Assembly (NCBI RefSeq): GCF_020520425.1
Contig: NC_079491.1
Span: 22,187,449-22,251,448 of the forward strand
Direction: 5' to 3'
Length of the DNA stretch: 64,000 nt
Origin: Spinacia oleracea
Lineage: Eukaryota; Streptophyta; Magnoliopsida; Caryophyllales; Amaranthaceae
Part shown: in pieces, positions 10,771-23,500 of the stretch
Position numbering within the stretch: the first letter of the stretch is position 1
Layout: every line of letters begins with the position of its first letter
Notes under the pieces: generated by a model
The model's input: only the letters and a program-made list of their open reading frames with translations
Database searches by the model: none
Told to the model about the DNA's origin: nothing
Translations under genes and position numbers: made by a program

Positions 10771-13700
10771 ACAAATCCCCTCCCTTGGAAGAAGATGGGA
10801 ACCGTACTGACCCAGAGTGCGTGGCAGTCATCTCCGGAGGATTGGCCGCCGGCGGGCCGACCATGAGGGGTCAGAAGGATTATGCCAAGCGGCTGGGGCA
10901 AGTGATGTTGTCCGGCAAGGCCACAGCCGACCCGTTCCCAAAAGTAGAAATCGGCGAGGCCGACCGTGGGAAAATATCCACCCCGCATGACGATCCGTTG
11001 GTGATTGAGCTAAATGTTGCTAATCTGAGGGTTAGGCGTATCTTGGTTGATACAGGAAGTTCGTCGAACATAATTAGTCTAGAGTGCTTGAACCGGCTGC
11101 AACATGATTCCTCAAAGATTGAGAAAATCCACTATCCCATTATAGGCTTCGGAGGTAGTATCATCCATCCAGTCGGCATCATTGCTCTTCCTCTGCGGAT
11201 GGGAAATAAAAAAGAATCTCGACAAATGGACGTCCGCTTCCTCATAGTGAAAGACCTGACAGCATATAATATCATCTTGGGGCGTCCTACCTTGAATAGG
11301 GCAAAGGCTGTTATTGTGACTCACTCGATGCTTCTTAAGTTTGTCTGTGATGATGGGAGCGTCAGCACTATACATGGTGATCAGCAACAAGCTAGAGATT
11401 GCTATTTAACCACCTTGAGTCCGGAAGCATGGGGGACGGGTGAAGAAAAAGAGACATCGGGAAACAAACGAAAGTGTGCCGAGCCGCAACCTAAACCTCT
11501 GCAAGAGACACTGACTATCTCAGCGGCACACATGGAGGAAAGGCGACCTGAGCCTGTTGGGGCTCATTTCGACGTAGTATTGAATACAAACAAACCAGAC
11601 AGAACAGTGCCCATTGGGATTTCTCCTGACGACCCGCTGGCGGCAGAGTTGGTCCACTTATTAAGAGAATTCGAAGATATCTTTGCATTCACTGTCGAAG
11701 AAATGTCGGGCATTGACCCGGCCGTGGCTGTCCATAAGCTGAATGTACGTGGACCCAAATTTTAAGCCGGTCCGCCAGAAGAAAAGGAACCATGGGGAGG
11801 ATAGAAATCAAGCAGCAGCGGCAGAAATACAGAAGTTGATGGATGCAGGGTTTGTTCGCCCTAGTCAGTACCCCGACTGGGTCGCTAATGTGGTCCTCGT
11901 CAAGAAACCGAATGGCACCTGGAGGATGTGTGTTGATTACACCAACCTCAATAAGGCATGTCCAAAAGAAAGTTTCCCACTGCCAAAAATCGACCGGCTT
12001 GTCGACTCTACGGCGGGGCATGCCATGATGAGCTTCATGGATGCATACTCAGGGTTTCACCAAATCCCCCTATGGCCTGACGACCAGGAAAAGACATCGT
12101 TTGTAACCGAACAGGGTCTATACTGCTACAAGTAATGCCGTTTGGGTTGAAGAACGCGCCGACCACCTTTCAGCGACTCATTAACACTGTGTTTACCAAA
12201 CAGCTCGGCAGAAATATTGAGGCTTACATTGACGATATGATTGTGAAAAGTAAGCAGCGAATGGCACACATAGCAGACCTGAGGGAGACATTCGAGACTA
12301 TCCGGGCTTACAACATGAGGTTGAATCCCAAGAAGTGTGTGTTTGGAGTAACATCGGGCAAATTCTTGGGTTTCCTGATTGATGAGAGGGGAATCGAATC
12401 CAACCCGGACAAAATCCAAGCAGTGATTAACATGAGCTCACCCAAGACAGTCAAAGAAGTTCAGCGGCTCACAGGTTGTCTGGCCGCCTTGGGCAGATTC
12501 CTTTCCAGAGCTGGAGACAAGTGCCACTACTTCTTTAGAGCAGTCAGGAAAAAGGCTAAGTTTGAATGGTCGGATGAGGCTGAGGCGGCGTTGGAAAAAC
12601 TAAAAAATCACTTGCACACCTTACCTCGTCTCGTCAGCCCCTTGCAGGGAGAGACATTATACATGTATCTTTCCATATCTGAACACTCGCTGAGTGTCGT
12701 TCTACTAACAGAAAGGGAGGGCATACAGATGCCAGTATAATTCGTCAGTCATGTTCTTCAAAACGCTGAAATTAGATACCCTACAGTGGAGAAGTTTGCC
12801 TTAGCCCTGTTCATGGCCAGCAAAAAATTGAGACCCTATTTCTTAGCTCACAAAATAGTGGTCTATACAGACCAACCGCTTAAACTGCCCTTCACGAAGC
12901 TAGAGGCGTCAGGACGAATGCTGAACTGGGCAATAGAGCTGAATGCCTTTGACATCACCTATGAGCCTAGGAAGGCCGTCAAGGGGCAAGCTTGTGCCGA
13001 CTTTATTGTTGAAATGACAAGGCCTGACTTTGCCATGAATACAAAGACTGTGTGGACACTGTACGTAGATGGGTCGTCCACGCAGAATGGATGTGGAGCC
13101 GGGATAATCTGCCACTCTCCAGAAGGGGATACTTTTAAATATGCTATGCGATTTAACTTCCAGACGTCAAATAATGAAGCCGAATATGAAGCACTTCTTT
13201 GTGGCATAAAAATGTGTAAGGCGGCAGGCGCCGAGGAGATTGTAGCACTATCTAACTCCCAACTGATTGTGAGCCAAGTTAATGGAACCTACGAAGCTAG
13301 GGATCCGACTATGGTCAAATACATGCAGGCTGTCCGTCAGGAAGTAGAACCACTAAAAAGTTTCGAAGTAAGGCAAGTCCCTCGCTCGGAAAATAACCAA
13401 GTTGATGCCTTGTCAAAATTGGCAAGTTCTGCGTCCTGTGATATCCCTCGGCACGTGTTTTGGGAGGTAAAGGAGCACAAAAGTGTTGAGCAAATGGAGG
13501 TAGAAACCCTTGACAGGACCTCCACATGGATGGATGACATAGTAAACTTCAAAATGAATGGAGTCTTGCCAGAAGACTCAAGGAAAGCGGCAAAACTTCA
13601 GAAGAAATGCTCTTGGTTTGAAATGTGGAACGACACCCTCTACAAAAAGGCCTACTCCCGTCCTTTGTTAAGATGTGTGACGCCTAAAAAAGGGCAGGAA

Positions 13701-14762
13701 ATTCTAGAAGACCTTCACCAGGGATTGTGTAGCTCGCATATTGGTGGAAGGGCTTTGGCGGAAAAGGCACTTCGAACTGGCTATTACTGGCCGACTCTTA
13801 AAGAGGACGCAATCTCACTGGTCAAGAAGTGCGACAAATGCCAGCGTTTTGCTCACCTAATACACCGACCGGCACGAGTTCTGACGCCCATCACGAGTCC
13901 AATTCCATTTGCTAAGTGGGGAATGGATCTTCTAGGCCCATTTACGGCCACACCAGGAGGGAGGCGTTATGTCATTGTTGCTGTAGATTATTTCACCAAA
14001 TGGGTGGAGGCTGAAGCGCTCAAAAACATAAAAACTGCTGATGTGAGAGCATTCATTTGGAAGAATATCATGACTCGTTTTGGGATTCCACAGGCTATCG
14101 TCTTTGATAATGGGACCCAGTTTGAGACGCCTAAGCTGAAAGAGTGGCTGGCAGACCACGACATACATACTTGCTTTGCATCAGTCGAACGTCCCCAAGC
14201 CAATGGCCAGGTTGAGGCATTTAACAAAATTATCTCCGAAGGGATGAAAAAGAAGCTCGACGAAGCCAAAGGCCTGTGGGCTGATGAGCTGCCAAATGTC
14301 TTGTGGTCCATCCGCACCACGGCTAAGAATTCAACCGGTGAAACAACCTTCTTGCTAACCTATGGCGCCGAGGCTGTCTTACCCATAGAGATGTGTGAAC
14401 CAACTTTGAGGGTCATGCTGTATGACGAAAATGCTAACTGGGAGACGATGAAGGCAGCCCTGGACTTCCTGCCCGAGGTTAGAGGAAATGCAACACTAAG
14501 ACAACAGCTGTACAAGATAAGAATGGCGAGAGAATACAACAAGAAAGTCTCTAATAGAGCACTCAAAGTGGGAGATTTTGTCCTCTGAAAAATGGAATCC
14601 ACAGGCCGAGCAAATGAACAGGGTAAGCCGACGCCCACCTGGGAGGGACCTTATGAGATCTATGATGAGGTCAGAGATGGAACCTACCGCATTCAAGACA
14701 TGCAAGGACGGCCTATTTTGCGCACTTAGAATGCCGACAATCTCAAGAAATATTTTTTCTAG
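10771..14762 (+). pseudogene. Tat pol (PR, RT, RNase H x2, integrase), broken
   Basis: Domains in order: protease VDTGSSSNII (about 11047); RT with NGTWRMCVDYTNLNKACP, MDAYSGFHQI, the YIDDMIVKSK active site (about 12225); first RNase H; second RNase H with YVDGSSTQNGCGAG (about 13063) and SNNEAEYEALL; integrase zinc region ...KKCDKCQRFAH, catalytic core WGMDLLGPF, FDNGTQFE, ERPQANGQVEAFNK. Lesions: a frameshift near 11750 (about 4 extra bases), a 1-base loss near 12131, TAA at 12738-12740, TGA at 14586-14588 and TAG at 14727-14729. The terminal TAG is at 14760-14762. Several stops are explained by C-to-T type changes. It is dead unless helped in trans. Confidence 0.92.
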
Positions 14763-15132
14763 ATATGTGCTAGCTGTCTTACTTACCACGATCCATTGCC
14801 CAAGGGGCGGCCTCTAATGGTCATAATAGGGTAGTAATCACTTATGTAACCGGTTAAATTCGCCATACAAAGTTATAAATAATACTACTCTATTCCTTTC
14901 ATATCATTTATTACTTGCAAGTCGAATATCAAAGCCTAATTGAATGACGGCCTGAGAAGTGGCCTAGATTAGCACCTATACACAACAAAGCCTAATTGTT
15001 TAAGGCCTAAGAAGTGGCCTAGATTAGCACTGAGTTACAGGCTGATCACCTATTCAACTCTCACTCCTGCGGTAAAACATGCCGCAATAAAACCACCTAG
15101 GGGCACGTTAACCTACGAATGGCCAATAAAAA

Positions 15133-15408
15133 GCGGCAAAATTAACCTTGTAACAAGGATGGTTTGCTAAACAGCCCTGCGGCAAAATTAACCTTGTAAC
15201 AAGGACGGTTTGCTTAACAGCCCTGCGGAAAAATTAACCTGGTAACAAGGATGGTTTGCTAAACAGCCCTGCGGCAAAATTAATCTTATAAGAAGGACGG
15301 TTTGCTAAACAGCCCTGCGACAAAATTAACCTTGTAACAAGGATGGTTTGCTAAACAGCCCTGCGGCAAAATTAACCCTGTAAGAAAGGTGGTTTGCTCA
15401 AAAGCCAT
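15133..15408. repeat. Six tandem copies of a 46-bp unit
   Basis: Units start at 15133, 15179, 15225, 15271, 15317 and 15363, each with GCGGCAAAATTAACC and GGTTTGCTAAACAGCCC. They differ by a few substitutions, with no length change, so period is exactly 46. Confidence 0.95.
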
Positions 15409-15493
15409 GCGGCAAAAATTTTCTTCGCAGAGGATGTTATGTACCCTCTATTAGGCCAACGGCCACTTTAAGCTGATCACATATCCAAAAGCC

Positions 15494-15866
15494 CCGCGGC
15501 AAGAGTAACTTTGGAGCAAAGGTTGTCTGCCACAAAGCTCCGCGGCACAAAAATCCTTGGTCGTCCACCCTTTGACGAGCGTGTCTAGCGGCAATCATAC
15601 CTATTGATTGACTTACGTCAATCAATACTGTTGTAGACACGCTCGCCAAAGAAAGTGACGACCACAAAAGTGCCAAGCGCATATTTATTTTCCCGCGGCA
15701 AGAGTAACCTTGGAGCAAAGGTTGTTTGCCACAAAGCTCCGCGGCACAAAAATCCTTGGTCGTCCACCCTTTGACGAGCGTGTCTAGCGGCAATCATACC
15801 TATTGATTGACTTGCATCAATCAATATCGTTGTAGACACACTCGCCAAAGAAAGTGACTACCACAA
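15494..15866. repeat. Two copies of a ~174-bp unit (199-bp period), each with a nested hairpin
   Basis: Copies at 15494-15667 and 15693-15866. Copy 1 holds TATTGATTGAC (15602-15612), a 4-base loop and GTCAATCAATA (15617-15627). A 12-bp outer arm CGAGCGTGTCTA (15576-15587) pairs with TAGACACGCTCG (15634-15645). Copy 2 keeps the hairpin with a 10-bp inner stem and one change in the outer arm. Confidence 0.92.
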
Positions 15867-16272
15867 CATTGCCTTGCGACAGCACTTCATACGATGTCAA
15901 TCCTTACTCGGCAACTTCATCTGACGAGTAGGTTGCACCTGTAGATTAGCGTGTGACACGCAACTCCACTCCAAAACATGATCGTCAGAAGAAGTGACGA
16001 TCATACCTATTGAATGGAAATACCACTGATAAAAACCAAAGTACGAAAAACAAATAAACACGAGATAAAAGAACAGAAATAATAGCCTATTTATAGAACA
16101 ACGCCCGCAAGAGGCGTGCAAAGGTGGCCAAATATTCAAAACAAATTGTTGAGTGCTCAGCAGGCACAATGGTACAGACGCCAGCGGCGCCAAAACATAA
16201 CAAAATAATTGTTTTTGCCCTTAGGCATGAGAACACTTGAAGAAAAAAATTTATAATGCAGAAGGAAGCAAA

Positions 16273-16372
16273 TCAGGGAGCAGCCGCGTCGTCCTCATCA
16301 TCAGAGGGTACAAACTCAGGGGGCGGCTGGCCGAGACGCTCAGCAGCCAACACAGCGGCACTGTGTTCTAAT
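16273..16372 (-). pseudogene. Last exon (distal part) of the Tat antisense gene
   Basis: On the minus strand, from the insertion point 16372 the frame continues EHSAAVLAAERLGQPPPEF and ends in an acidic VPSDDEDDAAAP and TGA at 16275-16273. It joins in frame to 26772 when the nested copia and one CTAAT copy are removed (…DLTWFQQRL then EHSAA...). So this is the severed tail of the gene at 26772-29956. Confidence 0.72.
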
Positions 16373-17776
16373 TGAAGGAAATAATGCCCTTGGTCCAAGT
16401 ATGCATTCTATGTTAAGTCTAATAAATGCGGTTCAGTATTAATTAACAAGTTAATAATTCAGTGAGATCAAGTGAGCTGAATGCCTAGCTAGAGGCCGCT
16501 TCAGTTCAAGTGGAATTAATGATATTAATCCACAGCTTACTCTTGACTGAACCCGTAGGGTCACACAAATAGTACGTAAACGGATCAAGTATTTAATGGC
16601 ATTAAATACTCCATCTATGAATATTCGGAACCGACGGATCTTGGTTTCAGTGGGAGCTAAGATCGTCACAAGCAAGAAATGAATACTCCGGAAACGATGA
16701 TATTGCCGGAAACGGAAATATGGATCGTATCGGAAATATAAATATTATCCAAGTCGTAGATGTTGCCGGAAACGGAAACATGGTACGTATCGGAAAATAT
16801 TATCGGAAATGGAAATATTGCCAGAATCGGAAATATTGCCGGAAACGGAAATATTGTCAGAATCGGAAATATTACCGGAATCGGAAAATAATTCCGGAAA
16901 CGGAAATATTAAATATTTGTTCGAAACGGAAATTAATTCCGGAATCGGAAATATTAAATATTGTTCGTATCGGAAATGAATTCCGGAATCGGAAAATTTA
17001 ATCGGAAGCGCATCGTACGAATAAGCATCGGACGAGGCCTGCCGGACGAGGCCCAGCACGAAGCCAGGCCATCGCCCAGCAAGCCAAGCGCGCCGCACAA
17101 ACAGCCACGCCAGGCCCAGCGCAAGGCCAGGCCCAGCAGGCTGCGCAGCGCGCACAGCGCGCACAGCACGCGCAGCGCGCGCGGGCGCTGCGTGGGCTGC
17201 TGCTCGCGCGCACGCATGGGGCCCATCGTGGCTGCCGTGCGTGTGTGTGCAAGTGTTTCTGTTCGTGCACGTTTCCTAAAACATGCAGAGTTCGGTTAAT
17301 GATTAAATTCCTAATTCTATTTGATAAATTAATTAAATTAGAGTTCTTGTAGGATTCTAGGTTTAATTAATTTGTATCTGAATAGGATTTCGATTCCCTT
17401 TCCATACCCCTATAAATATGAGGCTAGGGCTCACAATTTATAACAAGTTTCAAAGTATTCAAAAGTGAGTTTTTTGAGAGAAAATTAAAACACACATCTT
17501 GCTCCAAAAGTGCCGAAATTTTCTAGTACCTTAAGGGCGATTCTAGTTGGTCAATCTTAAGGCGGATCCGGACGTGCTGTGGACTATCTACGGAGGGACG
17601 ACACTTGGAGTCCTAAAGACTTGTTCTTGTTCGGTTCGGGCGCAGCTAGGGAGGGCACGCAACAAAGAGTATGCATCTAAATTATGCTATATGATTATGT
17701 GTAAATAATATGTTGTCCTGGGTTAATGGTTGTTTCCGCATGATCTATGTAATGTCATATGTATCATAACATAACA
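16373..17776 (+). repeat. 5' LTR of the nested copia
   Basis: 1404 bp. Contains an array of CGGAAA-type motifs (about 16685-17005), a GC-rich block (about 17030-17235), and a TATA box TATAAATA at 17411-17418. ORFs predicted in the GC block are composition artefacts. Confidence 0.96.
17411..17418 (+). promoter_or_regulatory. TATA box in the nested copia LTR
   Basis: TATAAATA preceded by CCCC, identical in both LTRs (3' copy at 26406-26413). Probable Pol II promoter of the element. Confidence 0.65.
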
Positions 17777-17777
17777 G

Positions 17778-17794
17778 TGGTATCACGAGCCCCT
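17778..17794 (+). other. Primer-binding site of the nested copia
   Basis: TGGTATCACGAGCCCC starts one base after the LTR. TGGTATCA plus GAGC is the initiator-Met tRNA type of site used by most plant copia elements, with one extra base. Confidence 0.85.
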
Positions 17795-20540
17795 TATTAT
17801 TTTCATAATCTAAATTGCATGAACATGGTTAAATATTACAAATTTGCAAGAATTAAAAGGGGTGATTAATTTTCGTAATTGTTAATTAATTGCAAATTGC
17901 GTTTATTTAATTATACGTACGCAGTTTTTCGGCAGTTTCTTCGTTACTCATCCGAATTGAGTGATTTTTGTGTCAATTCCGCATGTAAAAGGCATTCTAA
18001 AATTTTGACAAAAATAGTTTTTTTCTGCCGAACCCAGAATTCTCAAATTCGAAGCCTAACTATGACTTTTCGAAGGTTTTAGTTTTTCGAATGCAAAATT
18101 TCGTAAATTTAAGATGTTAAATTAAATATTTGCGATTCTTGTTGATAAATCTTGAATTTTTGATTGACCTACTGCATATGTTTAACAAGTTTGAATGCCT
18201 AGTCTTGTTAATTATGCAATCTAATTTGTAATTATGATTAATTTGTTGAAAATTAGAATAATTTAGAATTAATTTGATTTTCATAATTAATTGTAATTTA
18301 ATTAGAAACCTATGATTAAAAACCACCATAAAAATTATAAATTTATGATAAATTTTAAATTTTTATGACCTAGACTTGAATCCATAACAATCGGAAATCA
18401 ATTGGATAATAAATTTTCGATTTTTCGCCCTAAAATTATGAAATTAATAATATTTATTAATTTGTCATTAATTTTAAATATAAATTTTAAATTTTTATGC
18501 GATTCGTTCATAAAACTTGCACGCACGAAGCAATGGACGCTTCGTGTTACCCTTAAGGGGTGTTGTATAATGCGGGCATGCGACGACGAGCAAGGGAGCT
18601 CGTCGCCCGTGCGGCACGAATGCAATGAGCAAGGGCGTAGTGCACGAGCACAAGGCAGCAGCCCTGCCTTGTGTCGTGTGCCACGAGCAATGGACGAATG
18701 GGCATGGGCGAAGGGCGAGCCAAGGCAGTCGCGTGTGGGCAGCAAGCGAGCTGCGCCACAACGCGCGCTGCCTCGCACAAGAGCGCGCAGCCTCGCGCGC
18801 AGCGAGCGCAAGCTCGCGTGCCACGAGCGCTGCGCCCAGCATTGCTCGCGCGCACAGCGAGCGATGTCGCGCGCCCAGCGAGCGATGGCTCGCGCGCCCA
18901 GCGAGCGATGTCGCGCGCGCACTGCGAGCGATAGCTCGCGTGCGATGAGCGCTGGCGCGCGCAGCGAGCACCAATGCGTGCGGAGGCTTGCGATGGGGAT
19001 GCAGCAGCTATGCGACGAGCGCATGGGCTGCGCGCACATGGCCAGCGATGGCTGTGTGCGTGCGGCCCATGGGCGTGCAACGCGTAGGGTGTTTGCGTTA
19101 CGATTAAAGATCGTTTTGAATGTTTAATTTGAAAATTCCAGTTCACGTAATTTTAATTAATTTTAAAATTAATAATTTAAATTATTTTCTTGGATTTCAA
19201 TTTTGAATATTGTAATTATAATAAATTTTATTTATTCTAATTATTTTACTAAAATTAAAATCATGAATTAATTTAAATACGACTGAAATTAAATTAAACT
19301 TTTTGGATTCAATTATAAGTTTATATGAGCTTTAAATTTTAATTAAATTTGTATGTTTCCGGTTGGACTAGAAATACATTTTTATGTTTAAAATTAGTAA
19401 AGCATATAAATTTATTGGTTTAAGTGGGAGCGCTTTTTAGTCATAAACTCTTGATTAGGTCTACAAATCCTTAAGGTTAAAACAACTTGATTAGAATTAA
19501 TAAGGACTGAATAATTGGTAGATTATTGGTGCCCTTGATTAATTGCTGCAAATGTTTACGTGATGCATAATGTGTTTTACTAACCAGCTATGTGGGCCAT
19601 TCATGATAATGAATGGCTGAATGGTATATATTGTATATGTACTGTTTTGCAGGTTATGAAGTGACTAGTATGGCCCAAATAGGATAGAAAAATATGGTCT
19701 GCGTACCATTAATTTGAATGTAATTGGTCTAAAGTACCAAAGTTATTTTTCAATTCAAATATGGTCTGCGAACCATCAAATAGTTGTAATTAGTTATAGC
19801 TTATCCTATTTGAAGAAAATGGTGCCTCCCACGGAGATTTTCAAGACGGACTTTGAAGTCAAAGCTTCAAGATGAAGTCGGGCCATACTAGATCACAAAT
19901 ATCTTATGCATGTTTTAAGTTATTTATTGTTTTAAATATGTCTTAAAATGCATGAGATCAAAAGCTTGATTATGTTGCATGATTAAGGATTTTAGTTCAC
20001 TTAAAATCTAACCAACATAGTAAGAGCCTTAAGTTCCAAACTTAAAAATTGAGTTAAAAGGTGCCATGCCAAAATATACACTTGCTTGGATATCCTTTAC
20101 ATCAATCTAGTAATAGTTTTCGCTCAGCGAGGTGTTACTTATTGGTCCTAAAGGGGCAAGGTACACAAATAATTGTGAGTACATGTTAGTTTTGGTGAAA
20201 CTCAACGATATAAGTAAGGAGTCCTTTTATGTCGTGGCAAATTCGATAGGTTTACCTAATAAGTTCTTAGACGTACCTATCAACCAAGAATAGTTTCTAG
20301 ACTATTAGCAAAAGGCTTTTGCTTACCTAAGATGTTCTAGGATTAAGTCGACAAACTGTGCTTAGTTCTTCAATGATTTTAGGATCTTGGAATCATTTTA
20401 TTCACACCTGCCGGAACACATAATTTGAATAAAATGCTTAATAAACATTGAATTATGCATGTATGCTAGAATTTAAGTTTATTAAGAGAAACTGTGAATG
20501 GTTATTTATTTGTTTATTCTTTTCAATTGTAGTTTTTAAT
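17795..20540 (+). other. Long leader of the nested copia with a GC-rich island
   Basis: 2.7 kb between primer site and Gag without a credible gene. AT-rich flanks enclose an abrupt GC-rich block at about 18545-19095 made of degenerate GCGAGCGATG / GCGCGC repeats. Open frames on both strands of that block arise from its composition and repeat structure. Confidence 0.8.
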
Positions 20541-23500
20541 ATGGCAAACAACAATTCATTCAACATTCGATCAATTCTCGAAAAGGAGAAGTTGAACGGG
20601 AAAAACTTCCTTGACTGGCAAAGGAACTTGCAAATAGTTCTTATGCAGGAAGAAAAGGAGTATGTCCTAGATGAGGCGATGCCCGAAGCCGCAGGCGACG
20701 GGGTCACTCAGGCAGCCCTCAATCGTTGGATTGATGCCAACAAGGATGTGAAATGTCTAATGCTCGCCACCATGAGTGCGGATCTGCAGAAAACGTTCAT
20801 CAACTCAGATGCTTTCACAATCATCAGTGAGTTGAAGAACATGTTCCAAGATCTGGCTCGAGTCGAAAGATTCGAGACTCATAGGCAAATTCTTGAGACC
20901 AAGCTTAAGAAAGGCGAGCCCGTAAGTCCACATGTTCTCAAAATGATTGGACTCATTGAGAATATGAGTCGGCTGGATCGGCAATTTTCTCAGGAAATGG
21001 CTATAGACACCATCCTCCATTCTCTTCATAGCGGGTATGATCAGTTCAAACTGAACTACAGTATGAATAGTCTGGACAAAACGCTCACTGAGCTTCACGG
21101 TATGCTGAAGACCGCTGAAAAGACGCTCAAAAGTGATAAGCAGGATGTGCTTATGGTGCGTGGGGGCAAGTTCAAGAAATCTGGAAAGAAGAGGAATGCT
21201 AAGAAAGGTGGCAACAAGGCCAGCCCAACTAAGCAAACTGGCGCCAAATCTGCAAAGAGGAAGGTCAGTCAACCCACTTCTGAATCCGAATGCTTCTACT
21301 GCAAGAAGAAGGGGCATTGGAAGAGAGATTGCTTGAAGCTAAAGGAAGATCAGAAGAACGGAACAGTCGTTCCATCTTCAGGTATTTTCGTTATAGACTG
21401 TATACTTGCTAATTCAACTTCTTGGGTATTAGATACAGGTTGTGGCTCACACTTATGTTCCAATCCACAGGGACTAAGAAGAAGTAGAAAGTTAAGCAAG
21501 GGTGAAGTCGACCTACGAGTGGGAAATGGAGCACGGATTGCTGCATTAGCCGTAGGAACTTACTATTTGTCGTTGCCCTCCGGGCTAGTTTTGGAACTGG
21601 AAAAATGTTTCCATGTTCCAAGTCTTACTAAAAACATCATTTCAGTTTCTTGCTTAGATGCTAAGAGATTTTCCTTTTTAATAAAAGACAATAGTTGTTC
21701 GTTTTATTTTAAAGAGATGTTTTATGGATCTGCTAGATTAGTCAATGGACTTTATTTATTAGATCACGACAAACAAGTATATAACATAAATACCAAAAAG
21801 GCCAAAAAGGATGATTCAGATCTCACCTATCTGTGGCATTGTCGATTAGGCCATATAAACTTAAAACGCTTAGAAAGACTTCAAAGAGAAGGAATTCTAG
21901 AACCATTTGACTTAGAGGATTATGGTAAATGCGAATCATGTTTACTTGGCAAAATGACAAAGCAACCTTTCTCTAAAGTTGGAGAAAGAGCAAATGAACT
22001 ATTGGGTTTAATCCATACAGATGTATGTGGACCAATGAGTACAAATGCTAGAGGTGGTTTCAGCTACTTTATCACTTTCACTGATGACTTCAGTAGGTAT
22101 GGTTATGTCTACCTAATGAAGCATAAGTCTGAATCCTTTGACAAATTCAAGGAATTTCAGAGTGAAGTAGAGAATCAATTAGGCAAGAAGATTAAGGCAC
22201 TGCGGTCTGATAGAGGCGGTGAATATCTGAGCTATGAATTTGATGACCATCTGAAAGAATGTGGAATTCTATCAGAATTGACTCCTCCTGGAACACCACA
22301 ATGGAACGGTGTATCGGAACGGAGGAACAGAACCTTGCTAGACATGGTCAGGTCAATGATGGGTCAGGCCGAACTTCCATTAGAATTTTGGGGACATGCA
22401 CTAAATACAGCTGCACTCACTATAAATAGAGCTCCGTCTAAAGCTGTCGAAAAGACTCCATACGAATTATGGTTTGGAAAGCCTCCAAATGTGTCTTTTC
22501 TTAAGATTTGGGGATGTGAAGTATACGTCAAACGATTAATTTCAGACAAACTTCATCCAAAATCTGACAAATGTATCCTTGTGGGCTATCCAAAGGAAAC
22601 AAAGGGGTATTACTTCTACAATACATCTGAGAACAAAGTGTTTGTTGCTCGAGATGGTGTCTTTTTGGAGAAGGATCACATTTCCAAAATGACAAGTGGG
22701 AGAAAAGTAGACCTCGAAGAAATTCGAGTCGAACAACAAACTCTAGAGAATGCTCAAGATGACATTCAGGATGAAACTCAGAGATCTTTAGAAGAATCTG
22801 GTGAGAATCATGGTCAATCTAGAAATGTTACCCCGCGTAGATCGCAAAGATATAGATCTCAACCGGAAAGGTACTTAGGTATTTTGACGAACGAGAGCTA
22901 TGACGTTCTATTACTTGAAAGTGATGAACCTGCGACTTACAAGCAAGCTATGACGAGCCCTAGCTCCAAGCAATGGCAAGAAGCCATGCAATCTGAATTA
23001 GACTCCATGTCTGAAAACCAAGTATGGGATTTGGTCGATTTGCCAGATGGCTACCAAGCCATTGGAAGCAAATGGGTTTTCAAACTGAAAAAGGACAAGG
23101 ATGGGAAACTTGAAGTTTTCAAAGCTAGATTGGTTGCAAAAGGTTACAGGCAAGTCCACGGTGTGGATTACGATGAAACCTTTTCACCAGTTGCAATGCT
23201 AAAGTCTATTCGGATAATGTTAGCAATCGCTGCATATTACGATTACGAAATATGGCAGATGGATGTCAAAACTGCTTTCTTAAACGGCGTTTTAACAGAA
23301 ACTGTGTTTATGACACAGCCTGAAGGTTTTGAGGATCCAAAGAATGCTAAAAAGGTATGCAAGCTAAAGAAGTCAATCTACGGATTGAAGCAGGCATCCA
23401 GGAGCTGGAATATACGTTTTGATGAAGCAGTCAGTGACTTTGGTTTCATCAAGAACGCGGACGAATCTTGTGTATACAAGAAGGTCAGTGGGAGCAAAAT

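Larger units (their letters stand above)
14763..16272 (+). other. Tat spacer between pol and the antisense gene
   Basis: No coding region on the plus strand. Contains two repeat blocks (15133-15408 and 15494-15866) and large hairpins, described separately. This spacer would be the 3' UTR of the sense transcript and lies just downstream of the stop of the antisense gene. Confidence 0.7.

Noticed and set aside
16745-17299. Long open frames on both strands of the copia LTR (also 25743-26294)
   Set aside because: They follow from the GC-rich repeats, occur on both strands in several frames, and have no motif; the region is an LTR.
18398-19146. ORFs up to 241 codons on both strands in the GC-rich leader
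   Set aside because: Arg/Ala/Ser-rich translations of a simple repeat in all frames; no initiation context or domain.
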